In this document: positions 10,319 to 22,300 of the stretch, in pieces
Layout: every line of letters starts with the position of its first letter
Position numbering within the stretch: position 1 is the stretch's first letter
From: Phaeosaccion multiseriatum
Taxonomy: Eukaryota; Ochrophyta, other classes
DNA length: 64,000 nt
Reading direction: 5' to 3'
Assembly (NCBI GenBank): GCA_965112735.1
Contig: OZ218952.1
Coordinates: forward strand, 2,914,001-2,978,000
Notes under the pieces: model-generated
The model's input: the letters and a program-made list of their open reading frames with translations, nothing else
The model's database searches: none
Told to the model about the DNA's origin: nothing
Translations under genes and position numbers: made by a program

Positions 10319-13300
10319 TCATGCAACGGGCGGGGACCCGGGGGGGGACTTCATGTCATGAACCCTTTCTCTCTCTCGAGGACTGACGCTTCCGTCTGCC
10401 CCATTGACGCTGTTCGAAGCCGACATGCTCGTGTCGAGTGGTGATAGCCACGATTGGAACGATTCGTTCTTGTTCGATTTCTCATCGCTCTTCTGCCATC
10501 CCCGTGAGTTGAGACAGTTATCATCACCATCATCACCATCACCACCACCAGCTGCAGCAGCAGCAGCAGCAGCAGTAGCAGCGGAAAGGACCTCCGAGCT
10601 CGACGGCTGACGTTGGACCAGTGGCTCTCTTTCCATAACTTCACTCTCCTCCACAACGGTCACCGCCCCTCCGCTCTCTGGTGCGATGAGGGCCTCTTCC
10701 GCCGTGGTGGTGCCATAGGAGGACGAAGAGGCCGAGGTTTTGGCGAGGATGGCGGGTAGCCAACGCTTCGTCGGCCGCGCGGTTGCCGACGTAATGTTCA
10801 TTTCATCAAGCAAGGCTGAGGAGCCTCGACGGGAAGAGCCTTTCCATCCCCGACCCCGCTGATGCTGAGACGAAGGAGACAACGCCACAGACTGCCCTCC
10901 CGCCGTCTCCTCGCCCACCTCTTCCTCTGCCTGCTCCCGTCCAAGGCTTGCCACGGCGGCCTCCGCCGCAGCTCTGAAGCCCCCGCTGCCTCTGCTGCTG
11001 ACGTCACCCATGCTCGACGAAGCCGGGCTGACTGCCGCTGTAAGAGTGCCGTCGCCCCCAATGCTGCTGCCCCGTCTGCTTGCTCCGGATAGAAACCATT
11101 GCTGCTGTGATGTTGCGGAGAAGCTCACATGCGCTTTCTTGCCGTGAGGAGACCCTCCTGGGCCGATGGCATGCTAGTGAGAGGGATGGGATCAGAGGGA
11201 GAAGGAGAAGGAGAGAAAGAGGGGGAGAAGATGGGGAGGGAGAGAGAGGGGGGGGGGAGGGAGAGTGGTCAGAAGAAGACTGTTGAGCCAAGAAGCCGCT
11301 TGACGAGAGGATTCGTGCAGACCCACCCACACACTCCCGCACACAATACACGCACGCGCATACACGCACATACAAAAACACACACGCGTTGGTAATACAC
11401 ACATACCTCTAGCATAACGGAAGTAAGCATGTGGTAGAGTGCTCTGGAGGTGTTCTTGCCGTCCTTGGCGCTCACTTCCATGTAGGGGATGCCAAGCTGC
11501 TCGGCGAAGCTCTTGCCCTGGGCATCTGAGACCTGCCTCTCCTCGGGGCTACGGCGAAGGAAGAAGGGACAAGATGCACAGGGGAGGGGAGGGGAGAGAG
11601 AAGAGAGCAAACGGGTGCGTAGAGAAGCGAGGGAGAGAGAGAGAAGCGACTGGTGTGCATGAGGCCACCTTTTCTTGATATTTCCCATGAATCATCTCAA
11701 CGTACGAGCGATCGATCCTCTCCTCTGGACCCCACGCACCTACAGTCGCACTTATTGCCGAGCAGGATCATCTTGACGGAAGGGCGGAGGTGCCCGACAA
11801 TGTCCGGCCGAGCGAGCATCTCCTGAAGTTGGTCTAGGGATTCGGAGCTCGTAACGTCAAACACCAGGAACAGGCCATCGACCATGCGAAGGTACGGGGC
11901 AGAGACGCTCCAAAAGCGCGAGCCTCCAGCAAAGTCACACTGGATAGATGAGTGGGAGAGGGAGAGGGAGGGAGGAAGGGAGGGAGGGGAGGGGAGGAGA
12001 GAGGGAGGTGAAGGAGGGAGGGGGGGAGTGAGGTGAGGGAAAGCAAGAGGGAGAGAAGGAAGGAGATGAGGGGAGGGAGAGGAAAGGGGAGAGGGAGGGA
12101 GGCGAGGGGAGAAGAGAGGGAGGAAGGAAGGGAGGGAGGGAGGGAGGGAGGGAGGGAGGGAGGGAGGGAGGGGAAAGGGGAGAGGGAGGGAGGGAGGGAG
12201 GGAGGGAGGGAGGGAGGGAGGGAGGGAGGGAGGGAGGGAGGGAGGGAGGGAGGGAGGGAGGGAGGGAGGGAGGGAGGGAGGGAGGGAGGGAGGGAGGGAG
12301 GGAGGGAGGGAGGGAGGGAGGGAGGGAGGGAGGGAGGGAGGGAGGGAGGGAGGGAGGGAGGGAGGGAGGGAGGGAGGGAGGGGAAGGAAGGAAGGGAGGG
12401 AGGGAGGGAGGGAGGAAGGAAGGAAGGAAGGAAGGAAGGAAGGAAGGAAGGAAGGAAGGAAGGAAGGAAGGAAGGAAGGAAGGAAGGAAGGAAGGAAGGA
12501 AGGAAGGAAGGAAGGAAGGAAGGAAGGAAGGAAGGAAGGAAGGAAGGAAGGAAGGAAGGAAGGAAGGAAGGAAGGAAGGAAGGAAGGAAGGAAGGAAGGA
12601 AGGAAGGAAGGAAGGAAGGAAGGAAGGAAGGAAGGAAGGAAGGAAGGAAGGAAGGAAGGAAGGAAGGAAGGAAGGAAGGAAGGAAGGAAGGAAGGAAGGA
12701 AGGAAGGAAGGAAGGAAGGAAGGAAGGAAGGAAGGAAGGAAGGAAGGAAGGAAGGAAGGAAGGAAGGAAGGAAGGAAGGTGGAAGAAGGATGGGTCTTAC
12801 AAAGTGTTTGCATGTCATCGTTTGGCTGGACTTACGATTTGCAGTTTCAGATGAGTTTCGGCAATAGTCATCTTCTTGACGTTCTGCGGGACACAGGTCG
12901 GTCGATAGGTAACAACAAGTAGAGCATCAATTGGCGGGGGGGCGCACACGGGGAGGCAGGACGAAGCGAGAGGAAGTATGCGTGGGTAAAGGGACAAGGA
13001 GGCGTAGCTGAGGCTGGCAAAACGCTGAACACGTTATACTCGACTGGCAGCAGCGTGGACTCACATAGTCAATACCGGATGTTGAGCCTGGGTCAGGCGT
13101 CCATCGATCCTCGACGAGCCTGTTTCTGAGGCAGGTTTTTCCACAGGAGCCACCAAAGACTCCAATCTTGAAGAATACCTCACTGTAGACGGTATACGAG
13201 GGGAAGAGGAGAAGATTGGGCAATTGATCATCGAGGATAATGGGGTAGTGAGAGGACACGCCAAGGAGCGGGGGGGGGGGAAGTGGAAGAGGAGAGAGTG

Positions 13301-13534
13301 AGAACAAGCACGAGAAATCCAGTCCGGGAGGCAGCAGAGGATTTGGACCTGCCCCTGGCCAACCTCTTCTCCTCCGGCACTGGGTTGGATCAGAGAGGGA
13401 GAGAAAGTGATGAGTTGTTCTTACGATTTGCCGTCTCCATTCTCTCCTCCTCCGTTGGTGTTGCAGTACTCGTACGCGTGGCCCGCCTTTGCCTCCTCCC
13501 TTGGACACAAGCAAGGGCAGCAGCAGCGTAACAT
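10319..13534 (-). CDS. Rab/Ras-like small GTPase with atypical P-loop and long C-terminal tail
   Basis: Six exons: 13534-13425, 13182-13065, 12883-12836, 11939-11740, 11548-11407 and 11173-10319, phase-consistent, 490 residues. The GTPase domain (about 38-206) shows KIGVFGGSCGKTCL (P-loop), SGIDY (switch I), CDFAGGSRF (DxxG, where Rab proteins have DTAGQERF), GNKCD (NKxD, 153-157) and EVSAK (183-187). The P-loop is one residue shorter than GxxxxGK, and the catalytic Gln is Gly. The N-terminus MLRCCCPCLC is Cys-rich and could be palmitoylated. The 284-residue tail is Ser/Ala-rich with a poly-Ala run and has no terminal Cys for prenylation. The start shares a 214-bp promoter with the next gene. 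Intron 3 is an 896-bp microsatellite. Likely a membrane-traffic or ciliary GTPase with altered hydrolysis. Confidence 0.85.
11945..12780. repeat. Giant (GGGA)n-(GGAA)n microsatellite
   Basis: About 830 bp of uninterrupted tetranucleotide repeats: GGGA units to about 12410, then about 90 GGAA units. On the sense strand of the GTPase gene it is CTTCCTTC/CCTCCCTC, which fills nearly all of intron 3 and forms its polypyrimidine tract before CTATCCAG. Confidence 0.97.
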
Positions 13535-13748
13535 CGATATTCCTCTAAAGAGACCAACTTTCTTTTTTTCTTCTTTTTTCTTTTTGATCCAGCCATCGAT
13601 CCTCTTTAGCGTTTCGCCAGTTTCAGTTTCCGCTGCGCTTTTCCTTTCCCCCCTGTTGGCGGTAAACGATACAAAATAAGTAACAAAGCAACCCGCGAAG
13701 AAAAGAAGCAAAAAAGCTACCTTCCTCTGTGTGATACAGAAGGTATAG
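13535..13748. promoter_or_regulatory. Divergent promoter, GTPase gene / disordered-protein gene
   Basis: 214 bp between start codons. Contains CGCCAGTTTCAGTTTCCGC at about 13615-13633, a double CAGTTTC element, and a T/C-rich tract at 13559-13585. Confidence 0.55.
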
Positions 13749-16497
13749 ATGGCAGACAATGCCCAAGGGCCGCCGCAAGGTCGGGGCATGGCTCGTCAGG
13801 AAGAGAAGGTACTAGGCGAGGAACGGGAGGGGGGAACAGGTGCGGCGGAGACAGTCGAAGGGGGAAGAAAAGGAGGCAAGCTCAAGGCCTCAGCCAGCGT
13901 GATTGCCGAGAAGCGCTCCCGGATGCTGAGGCCAGCTCCTTTGAGGGTCCCTCCGGAGTGGGAACAGCAACAGGAGGAGCCCGAAGGGGATCAGCCTGGT
14001 GGTGGGACTTCGCGGGAAGACGACTTTCTGCACGCGCGGTTCAAAGAGACCTCTGTGGGAGGAGAGGGGCCACCGCCGCTGCTGGGGATGACCCCACGCG
14101 ATGTCGCTATCAACATCACCGCTCCTAAGACACCAACCACGCCCCTTGCCGTAGCGAATGGCGGAGGGGAAGGAGGGCGATCGGCGCTGCCCTCAACGCC
14201 GCAGTATGATCCAGGAAGGGCAGAGAGTAGTCTGCGGGATGTGGGGGGCGAGGAGGGGGGCAGGGAAGATGCGAGTGGGGGCGGATGCAGGCAGTCCGAG
14301 GGCGTCTTCAATGTCAGTCAGCCCGTTGGTGAGAAGAGCGGACTCGGAGGGATGAGGTGCCGACCGGAGAGCGAGGACGAGAACGGGGGGCAGAAGGACA
14401 CCAGGAAGCGACGCAGGGAGCGCACTCATGAAGATGACCAGGGTGGGCAGGCTGGTGATGAGGGGGGGGCGTTCGAGAAGGAGGGGAAGGACGACGTGAT
14501 TGCGCAAGACGATGTGGAGAGCACAGAGGCTGGGGCAACCACCAACGATGCGACAACGAGCCCATCACCAACACCACAGCAGCTGGAGAAGGTGAGCACC
14601 GCGGCTCTGATGTTCACTCCTCAAGCTCCGTCTGAGCATGTGATGGAGCGATCCCTGCCGCCAGAGGAGACGCAAGAGGGGCGGCAGGAAACGGTAGCGG
14701 CAGGGGTGGTAGGTGCAGCAGGCGGGACAGCTTTGGAGTCGACAGGTGGTGCTGGTGAGACGGGAGGGAACGGGGTGAGGCCAGCCTCCGCTACTGTCCT
14801 GCCTCAGCGCCTGGATGCTTTGTACTCGCCCGTGCTGCGCTCCGCACCTCCGCCTCCTTCTACGCGCGAGGGTTCGTGCTCCAAGGACTGGGAAGAAGAG
14901 ACTTGTGCCACCACCAGGGAGAAGGAGAGGGGGGGGGAGGGTTGTGGTGCGTCGCAGAGTGAACCTGCCTCGCTCACCGGCAATCACAGCGAGAGCGGCG
15001 GCGAGAATCAGCAGCGGGGATCCGAGTCAGTCACGCGTCCACCGCTCGAAGATGAAGCAGCGCGAGGAGACAGCTCCTCGTCCCACGGGGTAGATGCTGC
15101 TGCTGCTGCTGCTGCTGCTACGACAGCCACTGAGTCTCTCACTACCGCACCCACTCCAGCCGCAGCGCTTGGAGATGATGACCCCGTTGATCATGAGAGA
15201 GGCACCACCACCGTTGTCATTGAGAAGGACATCAGTGCATTGCCCCACAGCATGGCGGATCAGGAAACTGGCGCAGGTAGTGATGCGACGATCCAGGACA
15301 GCGATGACGATGACTACCCGGCAGAGAATAGAGGCAAGGACCAAGCATGCCAAGGGGAGGGGCGGGAGGGGGGGGCAGCAGGTCGTGGAAGCGGGTTACC
15401 GAAGGGGAAGCAGAGCGTTCGCTTCACGCTTCCCCTCGAGGAGGAGCGAGTGAGCGCGCCCAAGACCGTACGCTGGAGAGCGAAGAGGAAAGAGCAAAAG
15501 CGGAAGAACAGAGGCTTTCCGAGGGAGGCGACCGCCAAGCTCTTGCCGGACTCCGAGTCGCCCCCCTCTGAGTCGACGACTGGTGGTGACCAGCAAGCCA
15601 GCTCAACTTGTCCTTCTCTTGGGCCCCACCAGCAGCTGGACATACAGCAGCGTCCACCTCAGCAGGACAAGCGCTCAAGTAGTGACGCGTGGACAACGCA
15701 AAGCGAGAGCCAGGGAGGGGGCGATGGAGGGCGAGGCGGCCCCAGTAGGCAAGAGAGCGGAGTGGGGACGAAGCGAAAGAGCGGCCCCGAGGCGGGGAAG
15801 GGGGGGGAGGGGGGGGGGGAGGAACAGGAGATGAAGGAGGCGAGACTAGCAGTCGGAGCCAAGAGGAGCAAGTCTTCCGCTGCGGGATGTGACGAAGGCA
15901 AGGAGAACGACATGGCGGGTGCTGTTTCCAACGCTCCTTTCGCGAGTGGAATGGGCCGAGGAAGCTTCGAAGGAGGGCGGGGAATCTTCTCTAGGCAAGA
16001 TGAATCCTCGCACTCGTCCTCCCTGCTCCTGCACAGCGCCACCGCGGGCAGCCGTCCAGACACAAGCGGTGGCTTCGGTGGAAGAGGGGCAGGAGGGGGG
16101 GCGGGAAGCAACAGCAGCCACACCCATTGCAGAGGGGAGGGAGTCAGCCTCTTCGCCGGACTGGTCATGGACCCTACCGATGTAGCTGAAAGGAGAAGCA
16201 GCAGCAAAGACTATGTCATTTGTTTGGATGACGTGAGCCCGAATGCGCCCAGTCGTCGCATCACAACAGGCACTGCGAGTAGTACAAGGGCGAAGGGCGT
16301 GTGGAGAGCGCCTCGTGTCTGCCTTCCGGTGGCCGCGCCTGTACCACCTACTACGCCACCGCGTTCATCAGCGGCCTCCTCCTCTCTTCCTTCGCCCGCC
16401 AGTGCCAGTGCCAGTGGGGCGGTCAGTGCTCCTCTTGGGACTCCATCGCCAAGAGATGCGCCAGTGTCCGCAGTCCCCAGCACTTCGCCACTGTTCC

Positions 16498-16548
<51 letters not shown>

Positions 16549-16742
16549 AGACAGGCGGAGAGGAGAGCGGAAGACAGTCGGTCGCATGTCATCATCAAAC
16601 AGGCACGGATGATGCCACTTGCGACGACACAGGGGCGAAAGCAGGGCAAGGACTTGTGGTGCGAGCGGCACACCAGCTCGTTCAGGTGAGCAACGGCATA
16701 TGCCGCACCTTGTCAGGGTCAGAACACCGTGAGTCGTACTAA
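13749..16742 (+). CDS. Large intrinsically disordered protein with poly-Ala tracts
   Basis: An uninterrupted frame of 997 codons. Composition is Gly/Glu/Ser/Pro-rich with no recognisable fold. Two poly-Ala runs come from GCT repeats (15094-15119 and 16500-16545). Basic clusters such as RKRRRERTHEDD and RAKRKEQKRKNRG look like nuclear localisation signals, and DYVICLDD near residue 820 resembles a SUMO-interacting motif; both are inferences. A good donor (CAG|GTGAGC) at 16685 means the last 19 residues could be intronic, but I found no acceptor with a convincing following exon. The first ATG follows the divergent promoter. Function unknown; possibly a nuclear regulatory protein. Confidence 0.6.
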
Positions 16743-16969
16743 GCAGCATCGCCTTCACCACGCTGCCCCCCGCAAGCTCTTTCAATTGCCTCGCATTATC
16801 CACCCCACCCCTCTGCTGCCCCCGTTCTCGACACACCTTGCGTCGGTGCGCCGGCAAGCTAGCGTCTTTGTGTACGTTGTGGTGCCCATCGACTGACACT
16901 GTACCGCACTGCTGCGCCAATCTTCTTTCCCTCTCTCTGTTAAACTTTGACTCTGTATTGATTGCTTCA

Positions 16970-18776
16970 ATGACTCACGACCATGACCCGAAGATGACCC
17001 CACCGCCACGCAAAGGCAGCGCCACGCAGCCTCTCGTCAGGGGATCCTCGGAGGGCCAACAAGCGGAGACCGACTCGATGGCAGTCAACGACAATGACAA
17101 CGCAGGAGGAGTGGGCGGAGGAGCGGCAATGCGGGGCGGGGGCGGGGGCGGGGTGGGGAAAGCGGCACCCGTCCGAGGCTTCACTCGGCTGAGTCATGCC
17201 TTGCTGGGAAAGGGAAGAGTGGACAGCTCTTCAGCAACTGCCCCACCGCCGGTGCCGCCGTCGCCGGAAGCAATGGAGAGTCTGCAGGGGGAGGTGGTGC
17301 AGCTGAGGCAGCAAAGGGTACGCCTCCACGACGCCATGGCAGCGGAGTTCGAGGTCAAGCTCCACAATCAGGTAGGTGGTAGAGGTGACTGACTCAGGAA
17401 CTTACAGGTGACCGACCGTATGGGAGCTGACGCGTCCGCAGACAGAAAGGGTGCATACATTGAGCAAAAGCAACAATGCCGTTGTTGCGTTGTTGCTTTT
17501 TCGACCAGCTGCCAACCACGAGCGATGGAGAGCTCTCTGTCCTGTCTATCGTCTCTTCGGTGCCCAATCCACGCGCACTACGTCGATTTCCTTGTCGTCA
17601 ACACGGTCGTTGTTTCCTGAACTTGTCGCGAGCGAGTCGTCGGCGTGTCTGAGGTCATGCTTGCCCCTTCCTTGCCCCCCCTCTCTTGCCCCACTCTTCT
17701 CCTCCCGTGCGTGGCTCTTGCTCCCTTACTCTTCTGCTTCACCCCCCCCCCCCCCCGGCATGCTCTGCTCAAACGCCTGTCAGAGCGCCACAATGACGAA
17801 GCAGTTTGAGTATCTGCTCGGAGAGGTGCGCTCCGAGGCCGAGGCGGGGGTGAACGAGGCCCGGACTGTCTTTGAGCGAGCAGCGATGCAACCCGTCCTC
17901 GACACCCGAGCAGACTGCGAAGGAGGTGCGCGGGGAAGCAGGGCGGTGCGTGTGTGCGTGTGTGCGTGGCTGGGCTGCTGGGCTGCTGGGGTGTTCGGCT
18001 GTTCGGCTGTGGCTGCCTGGAGTGAAAGGCAGATAGAGAGATAGAGAGATAGAGAGAGAGAGAAAGAGAGATAGAGACGTGGTGTTCGTGTGCACGACTG
18101 TGACTGCTGAGTGGGGGCGAAGGAGGAGAGAGGCGCTGCTGTGGGTAGCTCCGCAGGCAACAGAGACAGTTTGATCGTCGCCTTTTTACATTTTTTTCAC
18201 GCAACTGATAATGTGACGGGCTGCCCATGCGCAGACCTCGGTGCGGAGGTGCGGGCCCTCAGGCAGGAGTGCGCTCGACAGCAGAGGAGCATCGCAGACA
18301 AAGTCCGTGCAGAGTACGCGGACCGGAAGGAGGTCATGGTGCTCTGCCGAGCGCTTCAGGTATGTCCAACTCAAGTAGTAATAGAGTGGTACGCAGCAGG
18401 CAGGGGCTCAAAGGTGTGTCACCAACCGAGGCTGACTGAGTGGATACGGCTGCTGCCGTGTGGAGACCGACTTTGATCGGATGCTGGTCGACTTGTGTGC
18501 AACCGAGTACAAGTACCCGGGGGGGTGCAGCTTATTCCTCCTTCCTTTTGCTTTGCTTGGCTTAGCTTCGCTTCGACCATTGACTGTCTATACTCTCTGC
18601 TCATTTCATGCAGGAGGAAGCGATTGAGCAGAATTCCTCTGCGCTGCGTGAGCTGAGGCGAGAGGTGGAGAGAGAGGTGATGGCCGAGCAGGGGTCTGTT
18701 CTCGTGGCACAGCGTCAGGAGTGGGAGGAGGAGAAGGAAATGGCGCTCTCGTTGCAAGCGGTCCGGCACGACAAAG

Positions 18777-18860
<84 letters not shown>

Positions 18861-19942
18861 ATGCGCGTGCGTGCGTGCGTGTGTGCGTGTGCTTGTGTGT
18901 GTGCGCGCGTGTGCGTGTGCGTGCATGCGTGTGTGTATGGGGGGAGGGGGGGGGATGGTGTGTGGGTGTGAGTGCTTGTGTGTGTGTGCGCGCGCGCGTG
19001 CGTGCGTCTGTGTGGATGTGTGTCTGTGCGTGTGTGCGTGTGCGCGCGTGTGCGTGTTTGTGTGCGCGAGACTGACTATCCGTCTGTAGTCGAGACAGTG
19101 GGGAGGGGAGATCGATATAGGCACCACGGCCACGCCCATGCTCATTGCTTTATATAGTACACGAGGTCGTGTCCCTCCGACTCGTCAGTCGTCCCCATTG
19201 GTATAAAGTTGATGCCAGCTAGAACCCCCCCTCATTCCACTAAATCACTGACTTACAACAGGTGCTTCAGCTCATGAGCAGGATCAGGGCCTTGGAGCAG
19301 GTATGAACATTGAAGAGTAGGGAGAGAGAGAGGAGGGGGGGGGGGGGGGGGCTGAGGGTTGAATGAGGCGCTTGTCAGTGCTTTGCGGCCGTGCGATGGG
19401 CAGGCGAGAGATACGGGCCACCAAGGAGGGGGGTAACAAGTCCTTTCGTCGTTCGTTCGTTCGTTTGGTCGTTGGTTCCAAGGAGTTCTGACGTAACTTC
19501 CCTGTCTACCTGTCTCTCCGTCTGTCTGTGCCATGGGTCTTCCCTGCCCTCCCCCTTGCATGTCTTCCTCGGTTTCCAGGCTTCCACCAGTTGCAAAGAG
19601 GAACGAGGCGGCGGCGGGGACGGAGGCGACTCAGGTGTTGCCAGCAGCAATCACGGTGGCACTTGTCCATCAGATAGGACCAAATCGCCCTCCAAGAAGC
19701 GCCGTTTCAAATCCCCGGCGTCCGTCAGCCCGCCCCCGGGAGCAGAAGCAGTAGCGGTCTCGGAAGGGAAAGCAGTGAAGAAGAGGAAGGCAAAGGCCTC
19801 CTCGTCTTCTTCTCCTTCGTCTTCGTCTTCCTCTTCCTCCTCCAGCGCGGGTGCTGCCAGTACCAAGCGCAAGACAACAGCCGCCATCTCCTCCTCTGCG
19901 GCTGCTTCCCAAACAGCCCACTCCAAGGCGGACTCTCTGTGA
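16970..19942 (+). CDS. Coiled-coil protein with basic Ser-rich tail
   Basis: Six exons, 16970-17371, 17784-17925, 18235-18359, 18614-18778, 19262-19300 and 19580-19942, keep phase and give 411 residues. The N-terminal 90 residues are disordered. From about residue 105 to 300 there is continuous heptad-like sequence ([68 protein letters not shown]). The tail is Ser/Lys-rich with [11 protein letters not shown] and VKKRKAKA, likely nuclear localisation signals. No enzyme domain is visible. Intron 4 starts GAG|GTGTGTGTG and is a GT repeat from its first base. It follows the disordered-protein gene in the same direction and could conceivably be its 3' part, but no phase-compatible junction was found. 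Confidence 0.7.
18779..19070. repeat. (GT)n and degenerate GT/GC repeat starting at a 5' splice site
   Basis: About 40 perfect GT units from 18779, then a degenerate GTGC/GTGT tract. The donor GT of the coiled-coil gene is the first unit. Confidence 0.95.
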
Positions 19943-20776
19943 GCATTTTTGGTTAGAGCGGTATCAGAGCACAGCGACGACTCGCCCGCGAGGCCGGATG
20001 GTTCGTGGTCACTTCTCGTGTCTTCTCACAAGCTAGTGAACGGAGTTACGTGGTAGGCGGCCTTGACGACGGTGTGCCCTTTCAAGGGGTGCAGCACAAG
20101 ACCACTCGGGGGGGTGGGAGGGGGAGGGGGAGGGGGAGGGTACACTTGAAGAGCTGTGTCCTCCAGTCTTCACGCCTTCCCCCATCTACACTTCCTTTGC
20201 CCAGAGCTTTCCAAGCTCGTCCAAGATGGACTCTCTGACGCCCGCAGTGATGCGCAGAAAGATGAGACAGGCTCTCTTCTTTCTGGCGGAGCAGCTCTCC
20301 ATCCTTTCTTGCCTCCTCCTTGCGCTGCTCAATAGCAACCAGAGGTGTCATCATCATCACCCACCATCATCATTCGCCGAAAGCACAAGGATGAGGGTGT
20401 CATTCTCCCCTCGGATCCCCCCCAATGAATACGAAGTTTTAGTTTTCCAGCCCAGCGTTTCCAACAGAGCAATACATGTCCTCAGCAACAGCAGCAGAAA
20501 CCGCACCGCAAGCAGCACACGGCAGGAAATGCTCGAGAAACGGAGTCTCCTTTCCCGCGGCCTCCACCCCACCACGGTGATCAATAAAGCAGAAATAGTT
20601 GTCTGACTTGTCTGCCCGAAGCCCAAAGACATGCTCCCATTCCCCTTCCGTCAGAGGCCCTTGGATTGCTTGGCACCTCCCACTCCACTCGTCTCCTCCA
20701 AGGTGGGCCCACAACACGCGTGCATGATCGAGTCAGCCTTCTTTTACCATCCTTTCGTCTTGGCCTTCCTGTCAAT
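19943..20776. other. Convergent intergenic region
   Basis: Holds the 3' ends of the coiled-coil gene and the RING gene. A possible polyadenylation signal CAATAAAG for the plus strand lies near 20581. A (GGGGGA)n stretch is at 20109-20140. No gene is supported. Confidence 0.45.
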
Positions 20777-22300
20777 CTACGAGAACCAGTCGTTCCAGTC
20801 CTCTGCACCTTCCCTTGCCCTCGCTCTCCTCTGCCTGGCAGCTTCGGCGTCGGCGTCTTGGGAAGGAAGTTCGAGGCGGCAAACAGGACAGGTACTCCGG
20901 CGCTTAAGCCAATGAATTATGCAGCTGTTTTGTTTGAGAGAGGAGAGAGGGTGGGGGGGTAGGTGGGTGTGTTATTGCAGAGAAAGAGGGAGAAAAGCAT
21001 GCACCGAGAGAGAGAGAGGGAGAGAGAGGATAAAGATAGAGAGGGAGAGGGAGAGGGAGAGGGAGAGGGAGAGGGAGAGGGAGAGGGAGAGGGAGAGAGA
21101 GAGAGAAAGAGAGAACCCTGCGGTACGACAATTACAGCAGGCCAAAAGAACAAGGAAGGACTCGGCGTGCCATTGTCTTAACTCTTCATGGTAGAGATGC
21201 CCGCACGGCAGACGCACGACCGTGGTGCCCACTTGGAATAGCTCCTGGCACACCACGCAGTCCTTCTCTGACGCGTTGACGGTCATTTCGCAGATCAGAG
21301 CAGCAGCCGCAGCAGGGGCAGAGGCCGATGTAAGCTGCTTTCCCTGTCCCTCCGTGGCCCCCTTTAGCATGGCCTTGATGAGCTTACCCACACGCTGGTC
21401 GACCATACACACGGGGATGCTCAGGCCCCCCTCCGCAGCCTCTCCCTTGCTGTCTTTCATCTGCGAAGGGTGGGGAGGGGGGTCAGGGTAGGGCAGGGCA
21501 GCAGGTGTGTGGTGAAGTGTGAGAGAGCGCAGCAGGCCAGTAGGCAAAGAAAGCACAGTCCGCAAAGGAGGAGCCAATCGAGACTACAACGCTACACTCA
21601 CCACATAGGGCCACACATCCACCGTCTGGACGATGATTACGGCCTTGGCGCCTGCCTTTTGTGCCTCGAGTGCCTTCGTCGCGAAGGTCGACCCCCCGCG
21701 GTCCACCACCACAATACAGCCGCAGAGAGAGTTCTTCCCTTCCTCCCCCGTCCCGTTCATGTAGCGGGGATGGCCCGTGGGAGGGTCAGCGAGGACGAGG
21801 GCTGCAAGGAGGGGCCCAGCAGCGGGGGGGGTGCCGAAGTCTGCGAAGAGCGCATCAACGCACACTGCATCTTGAGGAGTCGCCTTGGTGAAGAGCTTGA
21901 GAGAGGTCTGGAACAAAATCCAACTGTTCTCCTCCACCGTAAAGCGAGGCAGCTTATCTACCGCCACTTGCTGCGCTGCTGCTGCTGTCGCCTCCCCCCC
22001 AGCTCCGAAAGCCCCCTCAAGACCACCCCCCTGTGCAGCCATCGCCATCATGCCCGCGATGTCCGGGTTCCCCTCGAACTGCTGCTGCAGCCAAGACAGA
22101 GCCTCTCGTCCGGAGCCCAGGTGCTGCAGTTCCTCGGGTATGGAGGGGTCGGTGTCATCCTGAGCAGCCTCTTCAGGAAGAGGTGGTGTTGCTGTCTCAC
22201 TCACTCCAGGGCGCTGTAGAAGGCCCTCTCCACAAACCGGGCAGCAATTTGGTGCCACGGGGTCCTCCTCCCTATCTTCACTACAAGCGTCGCACCACAT
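20777..22300 (-). CDS. RING-H2 ubiquitin ligase with zinc ribbon and PA domain
   Basis: Three exons, 22300-21602, 21460-21183 and 20924-20777, give 374 residues. The N-terminus holds CxxC pairs at C3/C6 and C20/C23, like the zinc ribbon of RNF126/RNF115-type ligases. A protease-associated domain follows at about 145-262 (CGCIVVVDRGGSTFATKA, AGAKAVIIVQT, SIPVCMV). The C-terminal RING-H2 is complete only after splicing: C301, C304, C319, H321, H324, C327, C338, C341, a perfect C3H2C3 set. No signal peptide or membrane segment is seen, unlike PA-TM-RING ligases. The second donor is the weak GTTAAG, and intron 2 contains a GGGAGA repeat. RING-H2 proteins transfer ubiquitin from E2 enzymes; substrates are unknown. 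Confidence 0.85.
21003..21112. repeat. (GGGAGA)n hexanucleotide repeat
   Basis: About ten perfect GGGAGA units flanked by GA-rich sequence in intron 2 of the RING gene. It is pyrimidine-rich on the sense strand. Confidence 0.9.

Noticed and set aside
11935-12854. Long open frames on both strands (poly-FLPS and poly-GREGGREGG/KEGR)
   Set aside because: They are the reading of a tetranucleotide repeat inside an intron whose flanking exons encode a GTPase.
13991-16207. Minus-strand open frames opposite the disordered-protein gene
   Set aside because: Shadows caused by high GC and biased codons; no recognisable domains or splice logic.
16685-17050. Joining the disordered-protein gene (13749) to the coiled-coil gene (16970) as one gene
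   Set aside because: The donor at 16685 is phase 0, but the only acceptor-like site in the next exon (GTCAG at about 17040) gives the wrong phase.
18606-19145. HTHTHTHT / VCVCVCVC open frames
   Set aside because: GT/CA repeat of an intron; the coiled-coil exons around it are spliced across it.
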